DNA from: an uncultured Coprococcus sp.
Lineage (GTDB): Bacteria; Bacillota; Clostridia; Lachnospirales; Lachnospiraceae
Reading direction: 5' to 3'
Assembly (NCBI GenBank): GCA_900557435.1
Contig: USSH01000116.1
Coordinates: forward strand, 1 to 7,403
DNA length: 7,403 nt
Shown: positions 1 through 4,775 of the stretch, in pieces
How positions within the stretch are numbered: position 1 is the first letter of the stretch
How the letters are laid out: each line of letters opens with the position of its first letter
Made by a program: the position numbers and the translations under genes
The notes under the pieces: model-generated
What the model was told of the DNA's origin: nothing
Databases searched by the model: none
The model's input: only the letters and a program-made list of their open reading frames with translations

Positions 1-1385
1 TGTGAACTTTCAACTGCAATCCTGTATCTTTCTTTCTCCTCTATGATCTGCCCTTCGATCTGTTTCTGTGCATCCGCAAGATTCTCTATCACATCGTGCA
101 GCTCATCAACCTCCACTATATCAGATATCTTGAATCTGTGTATGCCCTCAACACCGCCTCGTACACTCTCCATCAATCGGTAAACCGGCTTTGTCACATA
201 TCTCGACAATATGAGTACCAGAACCGTCGCCATAAGCACACTGACAAGTACAGATATACATATGATATTGAATATAGCATCTCCCATTCCATACACAGAA
301 TCCTCTTTCACGAATCCACACAGAACCCATGATGTATCAGTGTACGGCACATTTGCGCTGTACAGATCAATTGCCTTTTCCACGGCATATATATCCTGCT
401 TACCCGCCTTCACGCCATCAACCTTTGATATGTTATCTTTTTGCTGTGTGAGTGTAAAGCTCCTGGTATCTCTGGATACAGCATCATACAGCGTACCCTT
501 GCCGGCTATAGCATGATATACACCATCACCATCCTTTATGGCAAGTGCGTACCCTGCATTCAGATTGCTGTCAAGACTGCTTACCGTGAAATAGCTCTCA
601 AGATAGCTGACACTTATCTCTATCCCCACCACTCCATATATGGTATCGCCGTATCTGAGCGGCACAGTGTATGTTATCATATAGTGATTGTCCATACTGC
701 TATCCCCAAGAACAAACGGTTTAGACCAGTATCCCAGATCTACCATCCTTGCACCGAAATGTTCCATGGCAGCCTCGTATGGAATATAGAAGAAATCATC
801 ACATGATCTGCGTCCGCTTCCATCAAATGTGAAATCCGTGGTCCAGGCACTGTCAAGAGATATTGACCCATTCTGGGAGAGTTTCTTACTGCCCCTCTCT
901 AAAAGGAAATCGGTGTTTGAGGCCGTCTTATTCTGCGGGTCAGAGTCACGTATAAAGAATCCTCTGTAATCTGCTCTGTTCTGAAGCTTCTGTTCATTTG
1001 CAAGTATGAGGAACACTCCCGATGTGGTGTTGTACCGGAGTGCATCCACCATGTCAGGAAAAGTCTGATTAAGATATTGCATCTGTGCATCGTCATCCTG
1101 CAGGAATTTCTTTATATCTATCCCCTGATCATCAAGCACCTGTGAAAGTGTATCGTTTAATGGATCCTGCTCCTTGTATATGGATCTCCAGTGCTCTACC
1201 ATGACATTTTCAAGCACGACCTGTCTGTTCTCAACAGTGTGGTTATCCAGATCTATCACATTTCCTGACATTTTTGAGCGTATTCCGCTGAATATCATTG
1301 CAAGCAATGGCACAAGTCCCTGAGCCACAATAACCGCAATTATAGGCACGAGGAATATCGTCATCAGTCTCTTTTTTCTATTCAT
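1..1385 (-). CDS. Membrane sensor protein with extracellular Cache-like domain, HAMP-like linker and start of a PAS-like domain (3' end outside window)
   Basis: The reading frame is open from an ATG at 1385 to the window edge: 461 full codons, no stop. It begins MNRKKRLMTIFLVP, a positively charged end followed by a hydrophobic segment at about residues 8-30 (membrane anchor). Residues about 35-365 are hydrophilic and extracellular. The part around 240-265 (YGVVGIEISVSYLESYF) resembles the double-Cache ligand-binding fold. A second membrane segment spans about 370-394, then a HAMP-like linker (about 395-445, with TKPVYRLMESV and EVDELHDVIENL). The last visible residues, EEKERYRIAVESS, look like the start of a cytoplasmic PAS domain. 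In Firmicutes this layout most often leads to a GGDEF domain, less often to a kinase or EAL domain; that is inference. A GGGGGG-rich ribosome site at 1397-1406 lies 11 nt from the ATG. The gene is 39 bp after the solute-binding protein, so probably co-transcribed with it. The sensor layout is well supported; the output is unknown. Confidence 0.85.
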   Translation of the reverse strand, partial: MNRKKRLMTIFLVPIIAVIVAQGLVPLLAMIFSGIRSKMSGNVIDLDNHTVENRQVVLENVMVEHWRSIYKEQDPLNDTLSQVLDDQGIDIKKFLQDDDAQMQYLNQTFPDMVDALRYNTTSGVFLILANEQKLQNRADYRGFFIRDSDPQNKTASNTDFLLERGSKKLSQNGSISLDSAWTTDFTFDGSGRRSCDDFFYIPYEAAMEHFGARMVDLGYWSKPFVLGDSSMDNHYMITYTVPLRYGDTIYGVVGIEISVSYLESYFTVSSLDSNLNAGYALAIKDGDGVYHAIAGKGTLYDAVSRDTRSFTLTQQKDNISKVDGVKAGKQDIYAVEKAIDLYSANVPYTDTSWVLCGFVKEDSVYGMGDAIFNIICISVLVSVLMATVLVLILSRYVTKPVYRLMESVRGGVEGIHRFKISDIVEVDELHDVIENLADAQKQIEGQIIEEKERYRIAVESS

Positions 1386-1424
1386 AATGTACCATTCCCC
1401 CCTTCTGGAAATACCCAGGCAGCC

Positions 1425-2894
1425 TTACTGTTCTCCAGCAGCCTCTTGGAGTGCACTGTTAAATCCATCGTACCACTCGTCAAATGCCTCGTCAGATGTG
1501 CATTTCTCGATCACTGCCTTTCTCGACTCATCATCTGATGCCGCTGCAACCTCTTTTCTTGCCGCATCTGCCGCATCTGACATATTATAGTTTAGAACAT
1601 TTCTGGCATCATATCCATTGTCAAAGTTCTTTGTGGTATAAAACATGGTACTGTCAAACTCATTCATTACCTTCTTTATGCACTCATATGCCTTGTCATT
1701 GACCTCTATACTGTCCTCTTCTATGATCTTGTCAAGTTCATCTATGTTATTTGCCTCTTTCAAAACAGGCAAATAGCCTGAATCACATATAAACTTAAGG
1801 TTATTCTCCTTCTCTGTGAACCATTTGAGAAACTCACATGATGCGTACTCATGCTCCTTGTCAGATTTGGTCACCGCCATTCCGGCACCCTGCTGGACCT
1901 TGTAATCCTCTCCGCCGGCCATGACGGGAGCATCCAGAACTACATATCCTATAGGGTATGACATATCATCTGTCTCCACCTTATCCGGGAAATAGAATGT
2001 AGAAGATGTTGACCCTGTATATGCGATGATATCGCCGGTCTTCACATCGTCAGAACGGAATTTGCCATACGCTGCAAAGTACCCCTTTACATATGGCACG
2101 TAATAATTCTCCCACAATCTCTTTATAAGGTCTTTATCTATGTTGAATGTTACCTTGCTGTCTTCAACCTCAAATATATCTCTGCCCATCTGTTTCATGC
2201 CTATTACAAAATAATTTGCCATGGCATCTCTGCCGTAGAATGCCTTTCCATCGTTTGCAACATCCGGAGTCTGAGCATCTGTCCAGTTATAATACTTCTC
2301 TGCAACGGATACCACACCCTCTATGGTAGCCAGCTCATCAAGACTGCTGCCAGTTGCCGAGGCAAATTTATCCCAATCTGTCTTGTTGATCATCATTATC
2401 TCTGTGGACTTTGCAACCGGAAGAAGATATAGTGAGTCGTCCTGGGCAAAGTAACCTTCCTGAATATATGAATCCACATATTTTGAGAGTTCCTCATCAG
2501 AAAAATACTGAGTGAGATCAGTGAGCTTGTCTTCCTTCTGGACTGCATATGCTGTATCCGCATATGATGAGAATATATCCGGAAGATCCTCAGCGCCAAC
2601 AGTTCCCGACAGTGATTCACTGACAGCCTGTTCAAGATCTGACACAGATCCATAACTATAACTCTCCACGTAGATTCCCTCATCCTTACCCTTTGTGGCA
2701 TTAAACGTTTCTACCAGAGAGTCAAATGTGGCCTGCTGCGTTCCGTTGTAATAGTGCCAGATCTTTATGGATACCGGATGCTCCGGATCCAGCTTAACCT
2801 TTTGTATTCCATCTTTTTCACTGCTGCCGCAGCCTGAAAGCATTGCAATTGACATGACCGCTGCCATGATCCTGGCGATTACTTTCTTATTCAT
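1425..2894 (-). CDS. Extracellular solute-binding lipoprotein, family 1 (carbohydrate type)
   Basis: A 489-residue protein starting MNKKVIARIMAAV. It has a lipoprotein signal peptide ending in the lipobox LSGC at residues 19-22, so Cys22 should be lipidated and the protein held on the outer face of the membrane. The mature part looks like an ABC-type family 1 solute-binding protein (SBP_bac_1). It opens with the strand IKIWHYYNG (43-51), then an ETFNATKGKDEGI segment, DLPDIFSSYADTAY (103-116) and a C-terminal FLKWFTEKENNLKF (355-368). Length fits the family. An in-frame ATG 22 codons upstream (2960) is possible, but an AAGGAGGAG site sits 6 nt before the ATG at 2894 and only this start gives an N-terminal signal peptide. 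No permease or ATPase gene is adjacent. Neighbours are an Hpt protein upstream and a membrane sensor 39 bp downstream, which suggests a ligand-sensing role. The ligand cannot be read from sequence; a sugar or oligosaccharide is the family default. Confidence 0.9.
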   Translation of the reverse strand: MNKKVIARIMAAVMSIAMLSGCGSSEKDGIQKVKLDPEHPVSIKIWHYYNGTQQATFDSLVETFNATKGKDEGIYVESYSYGSVSDLEQAVSESLSGTVGAEDLPDIFSSYADTAYAVQKEDKLTDLTQYFSDEELSKYVDSYIQEGYFAQDDSLYLLPVAKSTEIMMINKTDWDKFASATGSSLDELATIEGVVSVAEKYYNWTDAQTPDVANDGKAFYGRDAMANYFVIGMKQMGRDIFEVEDSKVTFNIDKDLIKRLWENYYVPYVKGYFAAYGKFRSDDVKTGDIIAYTGSTSSTFYFPDKVETDDMSYPIGYVVLDAPVMAGGEDYKVQQGAGMAVTKSDKEHEYASCEFLKWFTEKENNLKFICDSGYLPVLKEANNIDELDKIIEEDSIEVNDKAYECIKKVMNEFDSTMFYTTKNFDNGYDARNVLNYNMSDAADAARKEVAAASDDESRKAVIEKCTSDEAFDEWYDGFNSALQEAAGEQ

Positions 2895-2900
2895 ACTATT

Positions 2901-2909
2901 CTCCTCCTT
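2901..2909 (-). promoter_or_regulatory. Ribosome binding site that fixes the start of the solute-binding lipoprotein
   Basis: On the minus strand this reads AAGGAGGAG, close to the ideal anti-16S match, with 6 nt (AATAGT) before the ATG at 2894. It lies inside the longer open frame that begins at 2960, so it argues that the upstream in-frame ATG is not the start. Confidence 0.85.
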
Positions 2910-2986
2910 GCCTGGACGCGACAACCTGCGTGCCGTATCTTTTCTAAGATCTGAATACATATTCTAGTCATCCTCAGTTACGTGGA

Positions 2987-3334
2987 TCAGCCCACATTTT
3001 TAAGTGCGTTCACCGTTATATCGTACTGTTCTCTTACTTTCTCAAATAATTCGTCAGCCCCATCAAGTGATCTTCCTCTGAGCTTTTCCGTAAGATCTGA
3101 GCTTACTGTATAAAGATTCTTTAGTCCAAGGTTCAGGCACACCCCCTTAAGTGTATGCGCTGCACGGAATGCGTTTTCTGCATTCTTCTCTGCAAGTGCC
3201 TCCTTCAGGTTACTATAGCTGTCGTCTTCCAAAAACTTGAGCGCAAACCTCTCTATAAGCTTTTCACTTCCAAGTCTGCCAAGCACATCCTCAAAATCTG
3301 CTCCTATTGAATCATAGCACTCCTTTATATCCAT
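2987..3334 (-). CDS. Stand-alone histidine phosphotransfer (Hpt) protein
   Basis: A 115-residue, probably all-helical protein whose whole length is one Hpt domain. The phosphorylation motif is visible as AAHTLKGVCLNLGL (residues 58-71), with His60 as predicted phosphate acceptor, followed by the usual Lys63-Gly64 and a Gly70-Leu pair. No catalytic, membrane or DNA-binding segment is present, so it should be a cytoplasmic phosphate shuttle. A GGGAG ribosome site (3343-3347) lies 8 nt before the ATG. It is the second gene of the leftward unit, 113 bp after the HD-GYP regulator and 92 bp before the lipoprotein gene. The divergent hybrid kinase has a receiver but no Hpt domain, and the HD-GYP protein has a receiver. 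This protein is therefore the natural bridge between them (inference). A promoter-like sequence just upstream (3366-3393) could let it be expressed separately from the HD-GYP gene. Confidence 0.92.
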   Translation of the reverse strand: MDIKECYDSIGADFEDVLGRLGSEKLIERFALKFLEDDSYSNLKEALAEKNAENAFRAAHTLKGVCLNLGLKNLYTVSSDLTEKLRGRSLDGADELFEKVREQYDITVNALKNVG

Positions 3335-3365
3335 AACTGTCTCTCCCGTCTTTCTTTATATCTTT

Positions 3366-3393
3366 TTTATAAACCTGTTTATAACCATATCAA
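3366..3393 (-). promoter_or_regulatory. Predicted internal sigma-A promoter ahead of hpt
   Basis: Minus strand shows TTGATA (3393-3388), a 16-nt spacer, then TATAAA (3371-3366); each box matches the consensus at 5 of 6 positions. The predicted start is near 3359, giving a leader of about 25 nt that includes the hpt ribosome site. The spacer and -10 box lie within an AT-rich inverted repeat, TTATAAA-CCTG-TTTATAA on the plus strand (3367-3384). It would express hpt, the lipoprotein and the sensor without the HD-GYP gene. Sequence match only. Confidence 0.5.
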
Positions 3394-3412
3394 GCAGCCT
3401 GTCTTGTTTCTG

Positions 3413-3429
3413 CAGACCACAGTGGTCTG
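3413..3429. repeat. 17-bp perfect palindrome between the HD-GYP and hpt genes
   Basis: CAGACCAC-A-GTGGTCTG: two 8-bp arms around a single central base. As RNA it would form a 7-bp stem with a 3-nt loop. No T-run follows on either strand, so it is not a standard intrinsic terminator. It begins 18 bp after the stop of the HD-GYP gene and is centred about 62 bp upstream of the predicted hpt transcription start, a spacing typical of an activator operator. It could instead be a stability or processing hairpin in the joint mRNA. Confidence 0.6.
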
Positions 3430-3447
3430 TAGAATAACGGCCAGCTA

Positions 3448-4554
3448 TTATGCATCTGCCTTCTTCATATCATATCTGCACGCAAGCTCCTCAAAATCCT
3501 GCCTGGACTCCTTGAAACACTCTATCAGCCTCGGTGAAAATGTACCACACTCTCCGTCAAGTATCATCTGGAATGCCTTATCCTTGGCTATCGCTTTCTT
3601 GTATACACGTTCACTTACCAGAGCATCATACACATCCGCTATAGACACAAGCTGGGCAGATATCGGTATCTCCTCGCCCACAAGTCCATCAGGATAACCC
3701 TTGCCGTCATATCTCTCATGATGATGACGACATATCTCGTAACTTACCTTCTCATAATCCTCACTCCACGTTCCAGCTATCTGAGTCAATATCTCGCAGC
3801 CCTTCGTGGTGTGAGTCTTCATATACTCAAACTCCTCGGTGGTAAGCTTGCCCGGTTTTAACAGCACGCTGTCCTTGATGGAAATCTTGCCCACGTCATG
3901 GAGCGCACTGGCGGAAACTATCACCTCTATCTTATCCTGCGTCAATCCATACTCAGGATACTTCTCCGCAGCTTTCTCAGCAAGTATCCTTGTAAATCCT
4001 TTGACTCTCTTGATATGCTCCCCGCTCTCTAAATTCCGGTACTCAACCACTGTACCTAGCACATCCACGATCTTCTCATTGGTCTCTCGTATCTTTTCTG
4101 CCTGAGCCTGAAGCAGTTTATTCTTCTCTATAAGATCTCTAGTCTGAAGTTTAACCTTGTCCTCAAGATGGTTTTTGTACATGAACAGATCAGCCGCATT
4201 CTTAACTCGTCTCCTGACTGTTACGCTGTCAAAAGGTTTTCTGACAAAGTCCGAAACTCCCATGTCAAGACATTTAACCTCAACATCCCTTGTTGATTCT
4301 GCACTTATTACTATGACAGGTATCCTGTCTATAAGCCCCGTATTCTTCATATAATCAAGAACCGCATACCCATCTACATTCGGCATGATGAGATCGAGAA
4401 GCATTGCTGATATTTCCCCATTGTCATTCTTCAATATCTCGATCGTCCTCTCTCCATCCGCTGCCTGCACGATGTCGTATTGATCACCAAGTGCCACAGC
4501 TAAGATCTCTCTGTTCAGCTCGATGTCATCAACTATCAAAACTTTTTCTCTCAT
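3448..4554 (-). CDS. Response regulator with HD-GYP domain, predicted c-di-GMP phosphodiesterase
   Basis: A 368-residue cytoplasmic protein. Residues 1-120 form a receiver domain: acidic pair Asp9-Asp10, phospho-acceptor Asp54 (MLLDLIMP), Ser84 and Lys106 (RKP). A helical, probably coiled-coil linker covers about 125-165. Residues about 165-360 form an HD-GYP domain with the metal and catalytic residues in place: Glu176 and His180 (ESGEH), His219-Asp220 with Lys223 (HDVGK), His248, His277-His278 and the signature HHERYDGKGYP ending at 288, then Asp307 (ADVYDAL). HD-GYP enzymes hydrolyse c-di-GMP; with an intact site, activity is expected and should be switched by phosphorylation of Asp54. The start at 4554 is chosen over an in-frame ATG at 4626 because AGAGGAGAG lies 6 nt upstream and the receiver fold begins right there. 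The earlier ATG also lies about where transcription is predicted to start. First gene of the leftward unit and the likely end point of the phosphorelay. Confidence 0.94.
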   Translation of the reverse strand: MREKVLIVDDIELNREILAVALGDQYDIVQAADGERTIEILKNDNGEISAMLLDLIMPNVDGYAVLDYMKNTGLIDRIPVIVISAESTRDVEVKCLDMGVSDFVRKPFDSVTVRRRVKNAADLFMYKNHLEDKVKLQTRDLIEKNKLLQAQAEKIRETNEKIVDVLGTVVEYRNLESGEHIKRVKGFTRILAEKAAEKYPEYGLTQDKIEVIVSASALHDVGKISIKDSVLLKPGKLTTEEFEYMKTHTTKGCEILTQIAGTWSEDYEKVSYEICRHHHERYDGKGYPDGLVGEEIPISAQLVSIADVYDALVSERVYKKAIAKDKAFQMILDGECGTFSPRLIECFKESRQDFEELACRYDMKKADA

Positions 4555-4560
4555 ATGATT

Positions 4561-4569
4561 CTCTCCTCT
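4561..4569 (-). promoter_or_regulatory. Ribosome binding site that fixes the start of the HD-GYP regulator
   Basis: Minus strand AGAGGAGAG, 6 nt (AATCAT) before the ATG at 4554. It supports the shorter reading frame, which starts directly at the first strand of the receiver domain. It directly follows a hairpin at 4570-4586. Confidence 0.8.
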
Positions 4570-4586
4570 GATTCGCTCATCGAATC
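4570..4586 (-). other. Leader hairpin abutting the HD-GYP ribosome binding site
   Basis: GATTCG-CTCAT-CGAATC on the plus strand is a perfect 6-bp inverted repeat with a 5-nt loop. In the mRNA the stem ends directly at the AGAGGAGAG ribosome site, so it could affect ribosome access or mRNA stability. Short, and possibly coincidental. Confidence 0.4.
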
Positions 4587-4630
4587 CTCTTGTAATAACC
4601 AAAATAAAATCATCACAATTACCCACAGTA

Positions 4631-4659
4631 ATTTTAGAAGTTATTAAGAATATTGTCTA
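4631..4659 (-). promoter_or_regulatory. Predicted sigma-A promoter of the leftward operon
   Basis: Minus strand shows TAGACA (4659-4654), an ideal 17-nt spacer, then TAAAAT (4636-4631); each box matches the consensus at 5 of 6 positions. Transcription would start near 4624, leaving a leader of about 70 nt before the HD-GYP start codon. The surroundings are AT-rich, as expected of a promoter. Best promoter candidate in the window, but unsupported by anything beyond sequence. Confidence 0.6.
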
Positions 4660-4708
4660 TGGAATTAATTACTATTTATATAGCTTTTTAGTCCACTTAC
4701 GAGTAAAA

Positions 4709-4738
4709 TTGTCATAAAGGGACAAATACGATTAGCAT
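4709..4738 (+). promoter_or_regulatory. Possible promoter of the hybrid kinase gene, overlapping an inverted repeat
   Basis: TTGTCA (4709-4714), an 18-nt spacer and TAGCAT (4733-4738) would start transcription near 4745, about 30 nt before the ATG. The -10 box is weak (4 of 6). The -35 box is part of an inverted repeat TTGTC-N7-GACAA (4709-4725), a possible operator. An alternative is TTGTCT at 4653-4658 with TATATA at 4677-4682, spacer 18, which would overlap the -35 box of the leftward promoter. Confidence 0.3.
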
Positions 4739-4775
4739 TTAGAACAAAGAAACAGCTATAAAGGGGGTATATTTT

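Noticed and set aside
96..806. Plus-strand open frames of 78, 101 and 121 codons
   Set aside because: They overlap each other in different frames and lie antisense to the long open membrane-sensor frame; their products show no domain-like pattern.
2895..2960. In-frame 22-codon N-terminal extension of the solute-binding protein from an ATG at 2960
   Set aside because: It would bury the lipoprotein signal peptide behind a charged stretch, whereas the ATG at 2894 has a near-ideal ribosome site 6 nt upstream and a proper signal peptide.
3413..3429. Palindrome as intrinsic terminator of the HD-GYP gene
   Set aside because: No T-run follows the stem in the direction of transcription (minus strand continues CAGAAACAAG), so it lacks the defining feature.
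4555..4626. In-frame 24-codon extension of the HD-GYP regulator from an ATG at 4626
   Set aside because: The receiver fold begins at MREKVLIVDD, the ribosome site is directly before 4554, and the best promoter would start transcription around 4624, leaving no leader for the earlier ATG.
4555..4775. c-di-GMP riboswitch in the divergent gap
   Set aside because: A c-di-GMP locus invites this idea, but the predicted leaders (about 70 and 30 nt) are too short and no GEMM-like conserved core was seen.
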